Origin: SICU01 sp038045445
GTDB taxonomy: Archaea; Nanobdellota; Nanobdellia; Pacearchaeales; GW2011-AR1
Length of the DNA: 64,000 nucleotides
Assembly: GCA_038045445.1 (NCBI GenBank)
Contig: JBBSYC010000008.1
Location: forward strand, 12,330 to 76,329
Direction: 5' to 3'
Positions 25,359-36,416 of the stretch are shown here, in pieces; positions within the stretch are counted from its first letter, which is position 1, and the number at the start of each line of letters is the position of its first letter. Below the pieces are notes generated by a model. It was not told the origin of the DNA and did no database searches. It saw only the letters and a program-made list of their open reading frames with translations. Both the position numbers and the translations under genes were made by a program.

Positions 25359-25759
25359 GTATTAAGATAATGACTGCTGGAAAAAGAAAAACTTCTGTGG
25401 CAAAAATAAAGGTTCAAGATGGAGATGGGAAAGTCTTTTACAATGGCCTCTCTATTGAAAATTTAAAACTTTTTCATAAACTTGCTCTTATGGAACCTCT
25501 GAGAATATATGAAAACTTATTTGCTAAGATGCCTTACGATATTTATATAAAATCTATTGGTGGGGGAAAGGAATCTCAGATTCAGGCAGCAAGACTTGCA
25601 ATAGCAAGAGCTCTTGTAGGACTGACTAAAAAATCAGAACTCAAGGAAGCTTACTTAGCTTATGATAGACATATGCTCGTCGCAGATGTTAGAAGAAAGG
25701 AACAACGTAAACCTGGAGACTCTAAGGCAAGAGCAAAGAGACAGAAATCTTATCGTTGA
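25355..25759 (+). CDS. rps9: Ribosomal protein S9
   Basis: A 134-residue uS9: TAGKRKTSVAKIKVQDGDG near the start, GGGKESQIQAARLAIARALV near 68, and the basic end RKEQRKPGDSKARAKRQKSYR whose last residues reach the P-site tRNA. Last gene of the operon; the usual rpoN-rpoK-enolase-S2 tail does not follow. Confidence 0.96.
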   Translation: MSIKIMTAGKRKTSVAKIKVQDGDGKVFYNGLSIENLKLFHKLALMEPLRIYENLFAKMPYDIYIKSIGGGKESQIQAARLAIARALVGLTKKSELKEAYLAYDRHMLVADVRRKEQRKPGDSKARAKRQKSYR

Positions 25760-25799
25760 TTTTTAGAATTACGAAGATTTATAGAGTATCTCTAAAAAT
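25759..25799. terminator. Inverted repeat between S9 and the giant gene
   Basis: Nine-base arms atttttaga (25759-25767) and tctaaaaat (25791-25799) are exact reverse complements flanking a 23-base loop between two converging genes. It could end transcription from both sides. T-rich arms fit archaeal termination, but the long loop makes this uncertain. Confidence 0.35.
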
Positions 25800-25802
25800 T
25801 GA

Positions 25803-28800
25803 CTAAATCAATTCAGCATAGAAATATACTGCTTTCATATCTGCGGAGTTATATTCTCTCAATCTAGCAGGCACTCGAATTTCATAATCATATATTCCAT
25901 AGGCTCCTTGAGTGTCTTTCTTTATTGAAGCCATAAATACTACATCTTCTTCATCGTCTTGGCTAAACTGCCCATCTGCGACATCGTCTGATGTATCCCA
26001 TAATATTCCGGTTCTGAATGCGGTGTTGTTCGTAGAATTGGATATAGGAATATTTGAAATCAGGCGATTAAATATATAGGAATCAATAGTCTCTGGAGCT
26101 TCTGTTCCATTACTAAATATTCCAGTTACTGAATCTCCGAATGAAGACATTCCTAAAATAGAATCTAAATCTGTAAAATCATTCGTCGTAGTTCCGCCTA
26201 AAGCGCTTCTACCTAAAGACTGGAGGGAATTCCAAAACACAACAGACTCTTTATCTGTGGCAAAGATTGAGCCGTTTTGATAATTACTGGCGTTCCAAAA
26301 TAGAATACTTTGGTTCCTTTGTCCACTAAGAGAAAACACACTTTGCTCCCCTATTTCTCCGTATACAAACTGCCAACCACTTACACTAGCAGAATTGTTT
26401 GCTAAATTATTGGTTTCATTCCATTCTTCAATAGTGCCATTGGAAGATATTGGTGGGTCTATCTGTATGTAAATTTGATTTGTCCCTAAAGGTACTGACC
26501 AATTGATACTAAATAGCATATCTGATAAACCTAAAATGTCATAGGCAGTATAATTTGAACCAAGTTGTATTCCTCCGTTGCCTGGCTCTCCTTGAAAGAA
26601 ACTGACAGTTACATTAGGAACACTAACATTGACTAAATTGTGAATTGTTGCATTTACTAAAACAGTATCATTTTCTGCAGGATTGCTCATATTAAATTGA
26701 ATGTCGCTAAAGTTAATCATGAAGTCTGCTAGAGTAACATTAAATGAAAATTTATTGGACCAATTTCTGTTGCCTGAATTATCCACACAAGAAACGTTCC
26801 AGGTATGTAATCCCAGAGCAAATTTGTTGACAGACTGGATGGTTGCAGTTCCATTTGGAGAGCTTATAGAACTGACATTTAACAAATTATCCGTATATAA
26901 GTTGCACGTTAAATCTGTATCTATATTGTCTATTGCAGTAAAGTTAAAGTTTACTAATTTCAGAGTATTGCTCCCATTTGTAGGAAGATTTAGATTAATT
27001 TGTGGAAAAGTTATATCCACTGTAAAATTAGTTAAGTTTGAAGTGCCTTGATTGAAATCTGGAAATACATCAAAACAACTTACATTCCAAGAGTGTTTGC
27101 CTTCAGAAACTCCATTTACTGCAAATGAGTTGTTTGCATTTGCAGTTATTGTGCCCGAACTTGAATTTATTACCCCGTCTAATAATAGTGAACAATTGAA
27201 TATCCCAATGGTATCCTGTGGAAGATATACAAAGGTAACATTTGATGAATTAAGATATTCTTCATTTAATGGGTTGAGATTTGTTACTATAGGGGGAGCT
27301 TCTACTGTGAATGTGCGAGTCTCACTGTAATTCAAATTCGAGGAATCATCTCTGCAATTGACATTCCATGTATATACTCCGTCCGACTTAATCAAACTTC
27401 GAAAAACGCTTGTGCCATTTTGTGAATCAATATTTCCTATAGAGACTACATCATCAATGCTAATATTACAACTAAGATTAGAGTCTATTAAATCATATGC
27501 AGTATAATTAAAGGTAATATTATTTGATACCATTAGAGTATTATTTTGAGGGAAATTTAATTCAATCCAAGGCTTTTTTGTATCTATTGTCAAAACAAAA
27601 GATGGCGTTTCTGTACCAACTAAATTAGTCAAATCAGTTACATTAATTGTCCAATTGTAAAAACCATCTGGAAGAGAGACAGTGATATTATTTTCCGCAT
27701 CATTGATAATTACGGTTGTATTTGTCTGATTAATATTCCCATTTAATATAAGTGTTGCGTTTGCAATGTTGTTGTTATCATCTAAAACATTATAGAGGAA
27801 AGCCATATTTGAAGTATTTGAAAAGGTGTTATTTAAAGGACCTACTAACCCTACGCTTGGTGCCTGTTCTATTGTGAAATTTCTAGTTAAACTGGTAAAT
27901 TTGTTATTTGCATCGTCGTAACATGTGACATTCCAATACTTCAAGCCACCACTTGCAAAGGTTATTGAGCGATTAACTATTATTCCACTTGAGGCTAAAG
28001 AGGTATTGACTACTAAATTATTTACTGTGATATTACATAACAAAAGAGGGTCTATGTTGTCTGTTGCATTGAAACTCAGATTTAGGTTTGATGTGAAGAA
28101 TTGGGCTCCGTCATTCGGATAGATTAATTCAACGTTCAGACCGTTAGTATCTACTGTGAATGCTCTTGTTTGGGAGACGTTTGTGAGTTCGTAAGTATCA
28201 TTGCAAATAACATTCCATGTGTGAAATCCAGAATTGACTCCACTCATGCTGAAATTACTTTGTAGACTATTGCTTGGAGAAGAATGTGTCTGATTGTAAA
28301 ATCCGTCTATATACAATTCGCAAAGACTTAGATTTGTGTTATCTGAAGGAGTATAACTCAAATTGAATGATGTCGTGTTAAAGAACGAGTTATTCTCTGT
28401 GTTGAGAGCTATACGCGGATATTCTGTGATATTAACAAGTCTAGTTTCACTGTAATTTGAGCGACCAGAATCATCTGCACAAGAAACATTCCAGTAAAAT
28501 CCTCCATCGATAAGATTTGTAATTTGACGATTTGTAATGCTTCCATTGACTGCTACAAAATTCAAATCGCTTCTTTCTCCTACAAAAAGGCTACAGACTA
28601 AATTAGGTGCTACATTGTCTATTGCAGTGAAATTAAAATTAACTGTTGAAGAATTGAATAGGGTATTATTACTTGGAAGATTTAAAGTTATATTTGGGGC
28701 ATTAAGGTCTATGATAAATACTCTTGAAGAGTGATTTGTTGAATTTAGACCTCCTGTGTCTGTGGCATTGATATTCCATAAATATAATCCCTCTCCTAAA

Positions 28801-31800
28801 TTTGTCAATGAGAAATTATTGTATTGTCCATTCAAAACGGACGTTTGATTTGTTTGGTTTACTGCATTATTTAATATAAATCTTGTTTGTAAAAGGCCAT
28901 TGTTGTCCGTGACATTATACACTAAAGTGATGTTACCTGTAGTGCTATAAGTTGCATTTGGAGTAATTAAATCTACAACTGGTGATATGTCTAAGACTGT
29001 GAATGTGTTAGTGATACTATTATTTCGATTACCTGCTTCATCTATACAAGAGACATTCCAATAGTGGGTTCCAACAGCTATATTTGAAACAGAAAGATTA
29101 ATAAGAGTTGCGTTTGCAGAATTAACATTTAAATGTTCAATAGTTGAATCAATAGTTAAATTACAAATAAGGGTTTGGTCTATATTATCAAACGCAGTGT
29201 AATTGAATTCAACCCTACTAATTTGAAATGAACTATCATTTGCTGGAGCAGATAGATTTATACTTGGAAAAATTGTGTCTACATAAAATGTACGAATTGT
29301 GGTGTTTGTTCCCTCAAGATTGGTACTATCTGAAGAGTTAACTGTCCAAGAATATGTTCCACTTGCTAAATTGACTAAAGAAAAATTGTTTAATACTCCG
29401 AGTGAAATGGCACTTGCATTTGTAGAATTTCTTGCACCGTTAAGAATTAATGTTGAATTAACTACATTAGAATTAATGTCTGTGATATTATAAAATAAAG
29501 TCACATTTTGAGAATTATACCATGTTGCGTTTGCAGGAGAAGATAATGAAATTACTGGAGCAACATCGCTCTGGCCGACAGTTACTTGTCTTGTAGTTGT
29601 TCCATTTTTAGAGTCATAAGTTGATACTGCAATACACCTGATATTATTTACTGAATTTATGTTTCCTTGTATTGAAAAATTATTGTTTAGCAAAGTTGTT
29701 GAAATATTTCCTAAACTATGAGGATTAGTCTCTCCTGTAGACAAGATAATATTTCCACTTGACTCTATATTTGTCCAAGTTTCAGTAGAACTGTTTCTCT
29801 GTAGATAAACTTGTGTGTTTCTACATGTACCAATTGTGCATGTAACTTGGCATGTTACGTTTAACTGCTGTCCCGTAGAGATACTTGTATCTACTGTTGG
29901 TTGCACGAGGTCTACATTCAAGAAACCTTCTGTCGTGACATTAATATCTAAAAATGAAGAAGTCGGAAAATCCCACGCGTGAATTATTGAACGAAGCTGT
30001 GTTGCGTGAGTATTATAAGCATTAATTAAATAAGTTATTCTGTCTGAAGGTTTAAGACGAATATCTGAAGAAATACACGTGGTATTCTGTCCTGTTGAGG
30101 TGCCAGCTGAAACAGTTCCCCCAGAACTATCGTCTCCATTCTGACAAAGAAGAGTGCTTCCAGAACTATTTTCTACATATACTTTCCATGTTAAAACAAT
30201 ATTTGCACTGGATAATGAAAAACTGCTTGAGAAATCTATGACGCTACCTGCTGGAATAATTGCACCATTTGAACCCATTACTTGAGTTGAAGCATTCAAT
30301 ATATTCTTGACAGTTTGTGCAGTTATATTGAATCCAAGAGTATTTTGTGTAGCATCTTGAGAATTGTTCATCCAAATTACGGATGTTTGATTTTGAATTC
30401 CATTGCTTGTATAAGTTTCATAAAATCTTCTTCCGAAACTCCAAGGAACTACATTTGATATGATTGTACGATTTGAAGTTATGTTTGAATTTGAATATTG
30501 GTCTGTGCAAGAAACTGCCCATAAATATGTGCCATTTGACAAGTAGTAGTTGAATGTTTGATTTATTCCTTTAGATATGGTTGAAACTGTTTGAACAGGC
30601 ACTCCATCTAAGTAAATAGAACAGTTTGCAATATTTGAAACGTCAGTCACATTATAAACGAAATAAAAGTCAAATGGATTTGAAATTGTTGTTCCATCTG
30701 AAGGAGAGACAAGAGAAACAAATGGATTTATAGTATCAACTGTGGATGTAGTAAATGAATGGGGTCCTGTCGTATTGCATCTGCCGTCGCGACAAGAAGT
30801 TGCATTAAAATAATAAGTTGTCTGACCTGAAAGTCCTGTTAAATTAAATCCTTGAACTGTTTTAGGGAAATTATATCCTTGACTTCCCGAAGTCATGGCA
30901 AGAGTTGTGCCATATTTAATACTTGAATTTGCTTCAACATTGGTGCTCCAATTTACAAATGCTGAAGTAATTGTTAGGTCTGAAACATTTACATTTGATA
31001 TCTCTGGAACATAGGTTGGACAGATGCCACCCCATATTGTACTGTTTGGATAATATGCACTCCAAGTTGCGTGAGTTGTAGTATTCACAAAAGATACTAT
31101 GTATGCGTCTTCACATAGTTGAATCTGCGTAGTAAACTCTTCTGAAGCAACGTCTGTATATTGTTGAGAGTTAGATTGCACGGTAACTATTGAAGACAAA
31201 ACAGTTCCATTGTTTAGATAGGATTGTGAATAAATTCCTGTATCTGTTGTTGGGTCATACCAGCTAACTACAAAATCATCTTGAGTTATTGCTGAAACTC
31301 TTATATCTTCTCCGCCTGTGGCATCTGTATCTATACTTGTTGTTGAAACTCTTGTTGTGCCATTTGGATAATAAACTGCAAATCTTTTAGCCCCATCATT
31401 TACATCCACCCATGAGACTACAAGTGAACTTTCATTCATCACTGCAAGAGAAACTGAACGGGAGTTTCCCGCATTACTGTCTACAGTAACTGCTGATGAA
31501 ATTGCGGTTCCAGTGTAACTATAAAGAACGTAATAAACGTCGCTAATACCTCCTCCACCCCCACTATCATCAAAATATAAAACTCCGAAGGCAGTTGAAT
31601 TGATTGCAGACACTTCAACTGCTTGAGAAGCTTCTCCTACATCTTGGTCTATATCAAAAATAGACGTAATTGTTGAGCCACTTGAAGAATAAACCGCTGC
31701 GGAGATATCATTACTTGTATCATCAAACCATGACGCAACAAATGCTGTGGAATTTAAAGGAGAAATAGAAACTGCTAAAGAAGCTGTTGCGTCTGTGTCT

Positions 31801-34800
31801 AAATCTACTATTGAAGATGCTTGTGTTCCATTTGAATAAAATATCTGAAAACTCGTGTCTGAATCTCCTGAATCATACCATGAAACTATGAATCTGTCTG
31901 AATTGAGAGCTGTGACTGAAACTGAATGCCCTGCGGTGTTTGCTGTGCATGCTCCAGCTGTTGTATCTATGTCAGTAACTTGTGTCAATAAATAACCCGT
32001 TGTATTAAAGACCCCAAAACTAATGTCATCTTCAGTATCGTCGCACCATGCAACTATAATTTTATTGAAATCTAAAGGGGCGTTAGAAATAGAGGTCACT
32101 GAATTATTTGAATATGTATGTGGAGACAGAAAAGTTGTACTTAACAAGAGTCCGTCTGTTTTAGTTGAATCTAAAAGACTAGTTACATTTAACGAAGCAA
32201 AATAAGTTCCCTCTGTAACTGCAGATATATTCAACTCGAAAAAGATAGTACTTCCATTGTTTACATTAAGAAAACTTGATTGATTGATATATGTATATGA
32301 GGCTCCTGAAACATTTGTGACGCTTAAAGTATAATTGCTTGAGACTGTTCCATTGTTTGTAAAATTAATTAAGTATCTTATATTAGTTTCTGTTGTCCAA
32401 ATTTGAGGAGATATTGGTTCACCGAAGACTGGGGTTGGGTCTCCTATTCCTGTGCTAAAACTATATCCTCCGCTTGAATTACATCTCCAGTCTATACAAG
32501 AAGTAACATTAAAATAATAAGTCTGTCCAGGACTTAAACCTGTTAGATTAAATCTGTGAGTTGACTGTGTGAAACTACTGCCCAAGATACTTCCTAAAGA
32601 TGGTGTAGTCCCGTAGCTGATTGTTGAATTAGCATCAAAATCTGTGCTCCAATTTACAAATGCTGAAAAGGCAGTAATGGTTGAAACATTTACATTGGAG
32701 ATAACTGGAAAATTTGTTGAGCAAACACCGTTCCAGATTGTGCCGTTTGGATAATATGCTTGCCAAAAGTTTTGAGCTGTTGTGTTTGCTACTGCTACGA
32801 CAAAAACATTATCGCACAACTGAAGACCTGTTGCGTATTCTTCGGATGCGATATCTTGATATTGTAATGCGGCTGATTGGATGGTTATTTCAGAAGACTG
32901 CGAGGAAGTATTAAAATAAAATGTTTTGGCAAAAATCCCCGTATCTGTACTTGAATCATACCAATTAAATCCAAACTTTGATTGTGAAACTGTAGAAATT
33001 TGCAATGAACGACCACTTCCTCCTGTGTCTGAATCTACGTCTATTACCCCACTAATTGGTGTAGCATTCCATAAATGTATTCTGAAAGATGCGTCATTTG
33101 CACCTCCTCCTGCATCAAACCAACCAAATGCAATTGTGCTTGAATTGAATGCTGAAACAGATACTACCCGAGATTCACCTGCTCCCCCATCAACATCAAA
33201 TACTGAAGCGAGAGAAGTTCCGCTTATAGAATGAGGTTGCAAACTTGCGTCATTATCTGTATCATCAAACCAGGAGAACATAAATGCTGTGGAATTTAGT
33301 GCGGAAACACTAACACTATTTGAAGCTGGTCCAGCTGTTGTATCTACATCTGTGGCAGAAGTTATTGTTGAGCCACTTGATGAATAAACTCCAAATGTTG
33401 TATCTTCATCTGTTGCATCATACCATCCAAGAACAAATGCTGTTGAGTTAAGCGCTGAAGTTGAAACTGCTGCGGATAAACCTACATCTGTATCTGCATC
33501 AATAGGAGAAGTTAGATTAGATAGACTTAAATTATATGCTTGAAAAGTTATATCTCCATCAACAGAATCATACCAAGCTATTACAAAACTATTAGTATCC
33601 AAAGCTGAAACGCTAACTGAATTGCCTACCGAATTTGCTGTGCATGCACCTGCGCTTGAATCTATTGTGCGTTTAATTCCACTTCCATTTGAATTATAAA
33701 ATGCTACATTGATATCATCGTCTGTATCATCGCACCAACCTAAAATAAAATTTGTATAATTAACTGGAGTAAGACTTATAGATGTAACACTTGATGATGA
33801 AAAATATGGACTTGAAAGAGTGGTGATTTCTGGAAGAGTGGTTGTTGTAAAGATTGTATTACCTAAAAGATAGCTTAAATCTAAATTTACCCATGGAGTA
33901 TAAAGACGTGAAGGGTTACTTAAATCTGGGCGTGGATGCGCTAAATCGTCTTGAGTTGTACTAATTTGCACTTCACTGCCCCATGAAGTCATGTTATCTG
34001 AAGAAGCAACATAATATACATCGCTTGATGTTGCTGTGCCTCCCGGGGCGCGAGTGTATGTAGCATATACTGTTATATTATTTGTGCCTATGGACACCTT
34101 AGAGCCTCTTCCTGCAGAGCCTATATTTGTATAAACATCTGTTGTTATAGCCCATGAGACTCCGTTATAGAAATATGACTGAATATCTGCTCCTGCATTC
34201 CCAGGGTCATTGTTTCCGACTACATAAATTAAACTTGTGTTTGGGTCAACTGTTGCTCCCCATGAAGCTTCAATATTATTTGTGGTGCTTCCTGTAAAAG
34301 AAGTATCTATATTAACTCCTGCAATCCATCCATCTGTTGTTTCGTTATAACGTCTGGAAATAAGGTTTGTCGCACTAACATCCATGTGAATTGCAAAAAT
34401 ATCTCCTCCCGCTACGGGGATGAGTGCAAACTCGTCATTAAAATCGTTATTGAATGCTGAAGCGCTTGTTGTAGCCCATGTGCTACCATTATTTACAGAT
34501 TTCCAAATTTCTTCATTTCCGCTATTGTCATCTGCGCCGGAAATAAAAAGATTTCCTAAGCTACTACGAGTAATTGATGGGTTTTGTGCCTGTTCTCTAA
34601 GCCTTCCTATGTCTCCGGTTACATCAACTTCTGTAGATAATGTATCTCCAGTTGTATTAAGATATTTGTAGTAAAATGCATCTCCACCCGTTTCACCGAA
34701 AACTATGTTTATCAAGTTGCCATTGTATTCGGGAGTCCAAAGGTCATACCATAATGCAAATGTGTAAGCATCTGTTTGGGAAGTAATTGCTACAGGAGAA

Positions 34801-36416
34801 CTCCATGTAACTCCGCTGTCGTTTGTCTTTGCATAAGAAAGCTGTGGACCAGAATCAAAATAGAAGACATATCCATTAGTGTCATTTACAAAAACCACTG
34901 ATGCACCCGTACCATATTGTTGGTCCATATTAACAATAGAATTATCAATAGTTAATTCTGGGTCGTTTGCAATTTGCCAAAGCCTTTGTTCTGAAAAAGA
35001 ACCTATTGAAAATGGACCTAATAAGTAAAGGGATGGTATGACATTTGGCGAATCGAATTCGTAGCCTAATTCGTAACTTTCTCCTGCAACAAAATCAACA
35101 TTCCAAGAAAGAAGGATATTATTTATTTCTTCAGATAATTTCAAAGAGGGGTCTGGAGTAATAGAAAAACCTAAAGGAACTCTTTCGATTACTTTGCCCG
35201 TATAATTTTCAAAGGCTTTAATATAAAAACGCATTGAGTGATCAACATATGGATAGACTCTTGTGGGTGCGACACGACGGACATCAAATGGAACTGATTC
35301 ACGCACTTCAAAAGAGTCATTTATTGAATATTCTCCCTTTTCAGTATTTGCTGTAACTGAAAATGTATAATTGCCTATTTCGTTTGGAAGGTATTCTGCA
35401 AAATAGTCTGGTTCTGATAAAGCCCCTAAATGACCGCACGAATTACTTTTTAATATATTTCCATCATTTGTTGAGAGATAATTAATGACTCCATTTGGAG
35501 ATTCGATTTTAATATTTAAGTCTGCATCACAAATAATGACTCCTGTTTCGCTTAATACTCCTAATGAAATATGCACCTTGTCCTTAGGAAGATAGATTGA
35601 CTTGTCTAAATTTGCTGCAAGAATTCCCCATAAAAACCATCTTTCTAAGAGATATTTTTTTTCATCATGATAAAACTCAACAACTAATTTATTTAATCCC
35701 GGAGTGATGTGTCTTGTTTCGATTAATCCTACATTTAGGCTTTCGTCTAATGAATAAATTGGTTTATCTATTAAAAAAGAATTTTTATATATATCTTCTA
35801 TGTAAATTTGTGGTTGATATGAACTGAAGACTTCAGTTAGAGAATCTATAAGCGTTGGTGAAACTACTTGAGCTGAATGAACCTCTTCGGATGAAAAGAA
35901 AAACTTTGGAGCTTCATTTGATGAAAATACCTCTAAATTAGAGGGTATTCTTTCTATTAATGAATCTTCCAGATTTTCTGAATCTTCTTCTGGGATAGAA
36001 AAATTAAATTCTGAATTTTGATTTGAGGAATAATTTGAATAGTTATTGAGATTATTTTTAAAGGTTGATTCATTAGATAAATTTCCCTTGATAGCTGAAG
36101 CGATGACCTTAAAAGAATAACTATAATCTCCTGATAAAGATTCTACCAATATTGAATGGTCTCCAATTTCTAAAGGTTTAAAGATAAAAACATTTTGATT
36201 GCCTCTGTAAATTAAAGGCTCTGATGGGGTAATTATTTTTAATTTATAATCTTGAAATGCTGTAAGATCCAGCTTGACTCTTTCTCCCAACTCATAAATA
36301 TTTTCAGATGTTGTCGCAAAAGATTTTTCGGAAATGAAGATAATGTTTAAAATAAATAAGAAAGACATTATCGCAAGACTAAATAATCCTATTTTTATAG
36401 TACCTTTCTTTGTCAT
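25803..36416 (-). CDS. Giant secreted adhesin-like surface protein, 3537 aa
   Basis: A signal sequence or anchor (about 8-34) leads into an N-terminal region (to about 480) like that of the 2627-aa protein. Next come Asp-box repeats of sialidase type (NDSGVTWSSP near 529; VNNGSTWATTS near 639), then two similar modules, each a repeat propeller (about 867-1210 and 1429-1790) plus a fibronectin III domain (about 1237 and 1802). About ten Ig-like domains follow (1897-3220), then a CARDB domain (near 3225-3340) and a C-terminal domain (3345-3537) shared with the small secreted proteins nearby. N-x-S/T sequons are dense. No C-terminal anchor is visible. The ATG overlaps the AbrB-like gene's TGA (ATGA). 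It ends with TAG. Probably a cell-contact or stalk protein. Confidence 0.8.
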   Translation of the reverse strand: MTKKGTIKIGLFSLAIMSFLFILNIIFISEKSFATTSENIYELGERVKLDLTAFQDYKLKIITPSEPLIYRGNQNVFIFKPLEIGDHSILVESLSGDYSYSFKVIASAIKGNLSNESTFKNNLNNYSNYSSNQNSEFNFSIPEEDSENLEDSLIERIPSNLEVFSSNEAPKFFFSSEEVHSAQVVSPTLIDSLTEVFSSYQPQIYIEDIYKNSFLIDKPIYSLDESLNVGLIETRHITPGLNKLVVEFYHDEKKYLLERWFLWGILAANLDKSIYLPKDKVHISLGVLSETGVIICDADLNIKIESPNGVINYLSTNDGNILKSNSCGHLGALSEPDYFAEYLPNEIGNYTFSVTANTEKGEYSINDSFEVRESVPFDVRRVAPTRVYPYVDHSMRFYIKAFENYTGKVIERVPLGFSITPDPSLKLSEEINNILLSWNVDFVAGESYELGYEFDSPNVIPSLYLLGPFSIGSFSEQRLWQIANDPELTIDNSIVNMDQQYGTGASVVFVNDTNGYVFYFDSGPQLSYAKTNDSGVTWSSPVAITSQTDAYTFALWYDLWTPEYNGNLINIVFGETGGDAFYYKYLNTTGDTLSTEVDVTGDIGRLREQAQNPSITRSSLGNLFISGADDNSGNEEIWKSVNNGSTWATTSASAFNNDFNDEFALIPVAGGDIFAIHMDVSATNLISRRYNETTDGWIAGVNIDTSFTGSTTNNIEASWGATVDPNTSLIYVVGNNDPGNAGADIQSYFYNGVSWAITTDVYTNIGSAGRGSKVSIGTNNITVYATYTRAPGGTATSSDVYYVASSDNMTSWGSEVQISTTQDDLAHPRPDLSNPSRLYTPWVNLDLSYLLGNTIFTTTTLPEITTLSSPYFSSSSVTSISLTPVNYTNFILGWCDDTDDDINVAFYNSNGSGIKRTIDSSAGACTANSVGNSVSVSALDTNSFVIAWYDSVDGDITFQAYNLSLSNLTSPIDADTDVGLSAAVSTSALNSTAFVLGWYDATDEDTTFGVYSSSGSTITSATDVDTTAGPASNSVSVSALNSTAFMFSWFDDTDNDASLQPHSISGTSLASVFDVDGGAGESRVVSVSAFNSSTIAFGWFDAGGGANDASFRIHLWNATPISGVIDVDSDTGGSGRSLQISTVSQSKFGFNWYDSSTDTGIFAKTFYFNTSSQSSEITIQSAALQYQDIASEEYATGLQLCDNVFVVAVANTTAQNFWQAYYPNGTIWNGVCSTNFPVISNVNVSTITAFSAFVNWSTDFDANSTISYGTTPSLGSILGSSFTQSTHRFNLTGLSPGQTYYFNVTSCIDWRCNSSGGYSFSTGIGDPTPVFGEPISPQIWTTETNIRYLINFTNNGTVSSNYTLSVTNVSGASYTYINQSSFLNVNNGSTIFFELNISAVTEGTYFASLNVTSLLDSTKTDGLLLSTTFLSPHTYSNNSVTSISNAPLDFNKIIVAWCDDTEDDISFGVFNTTGYLLTQVTDIDTTAGACTANTAGHSVSVTALNSDRFIVSWYDSGDSDTSFQIFYSNGTQASSIVDLDTDATASLAVSISPLNSTAFVASWFDDTSNDISAAVYSSSGSTITSIFDIDQDVGEASQAVEVSAINSTAFGVLYFDDSGGGGGISDVYYVLYSYTGTAISSAVTVDSNAGNSRSVSLAVMNESSLVVSWVDVNDGAKRFAVYYPNGTTRVSTTSIDTDATGGEDIRVSAITQDDFVVSWYDPTTDTGIYSQSYLNNGTVLSSIVTVQSNSQQYTDVASEEFTTQIQLCEDAYIVSFVNTTTHATWSAYYPNSTIWGGICPTYVPEISNVNVSDLTITSAFVNWSTNVEANSSIKYGTTLAMTSGSQGYNFPKTVQGFNLTGLSGQTTYYFNATSCRDGRCNTTGPHSFTTSTVDTINPFVSLVSPSDGTTISNPFDFYFVYNVTDVSNIANCSIYLDGVPVQTVSTISKGINQTFNYYLSNGTYLWAVSCTDQYSNSNITSNRTIISNVVPWSFGRRFYETYTSNGIQNQTSVIWMNNSQDATQNTLGFNITAQTVKNILNASTQVMGSNGAIIPAGSVIDFSSSFSLSSANIVLTWKVYVENSSGSTLLCQNGDDSSGGTVSAGTSTGQNTTCISSDIRLKPSDRITYLINAYNTHATQLRSIIHAWDFPTSSFLDINVTTEGFLNVDLVQPTVDTSISTGQQLNVTCQVTCTIGTCRNTQVYLQRNSSTETWTNIESSGNIILSTGETNPHSLGNISTTLLNNNFSIQGNINSVNNIRCIAVSTYDSKNGTTTRQVTVGQSDVAPVISLSSPANATWYNSQNVTLFYNITDINSNVVNSTLILNGARNSTNASAISLGVLNNFSLVNLASGTYSWTVNSSDSTNLEGTNTTIRTFYVDTIFPSINLSAPANDSSFQISRVEFNYTAFDNIDQTLICNLTIDSTIEHLNVNSANATLINLSVSNIAVGTHYWNVSCIDEAGNRNNSITNTFTVLDISPVVDLITPNATYSTTGNITLVYNVTDNNGLLQTRFILNNAVNQTNQTSVLNGQYNNFSLTNLGEGLYLWNINATDTGGLNSTNHSSRVFIIDLNAPNITLNLPSNNTLFNSSTVNFNFTAIDNVAPNLVCSLFVGERSDLNFVAVNGSITNRQITNLIDGGFYWNVSCADDSGRSNYSETRLVNITEYPRIALNTENNSFFNTTSFNLSYTPSDNTNLSLCELYIDGFYNQTHSSPSNSLQSNFSMSGVNSGFHTWNVICNDTYELTNVSQTRAFTVDTNGLNVELIYPNDGAQFFTSNLNLSFNATDNIDPLLLCNITVNNLVVNTSLASSGIIVNRSITFASGGLKYWNVTCYDDANNKFTSLTRNFTIEQAPSVGLVGPLNNTFSNTSNMAFLYNVLDDNNNIANATLILNGNINQTNTTVIINDAENNITVSLPDGFYNWTINVTDLTNLVGTETPSFVLTIDTKKPWIELNFPQNNTLMVSNNITFNYTAYDLIDSNLSCNISIDDVVSIGNIDSQNGTSVFRSLIKSDGVYTWNVNCRDDSSNLNYSETRTFTVEAPPIVTNLNPLNEEYLNSSNVTFVYLPQDTIGIFNCSLLLDGVINSSSGTITANANNSFAVNGVSEGKHSWNVSCFDVFPDFNQGTSNLTNFTVDITFPQINLNLPTNGSNTLKLVNFNFTAIDNIDTDLTCNLYTDNLLNVSSISSPNGTATIQSVNKFALGLHTWNVSCVDNSGNRNWSNKFSFNVTLADFMINFSDIQFNMSNPAENDTVLVNATIHNLVNVSVPNVTVSFFQGEPGNGGIQLGSNYTAYDILGLSDMLFSINWSVPLGTNQIYIQIDPPISSNGTIEEWNETNNLANNSASVSGWQFVYGEIGEQSVFSLSGQRNQSILFWNASNYQNGSIFATDKESVVFWNSLQSLGRSALGGTTTNDFTDLDSILGMSSFGDSVTGIFSNGTEAPETIDSYIFNRLISNIPISNSTNNTAFRTGILWDTSDDVADGQFSQDDEEDVVFMASIKKDTQGAYGIYDYEIRVPARLREYNSADMKAVYFYAELI

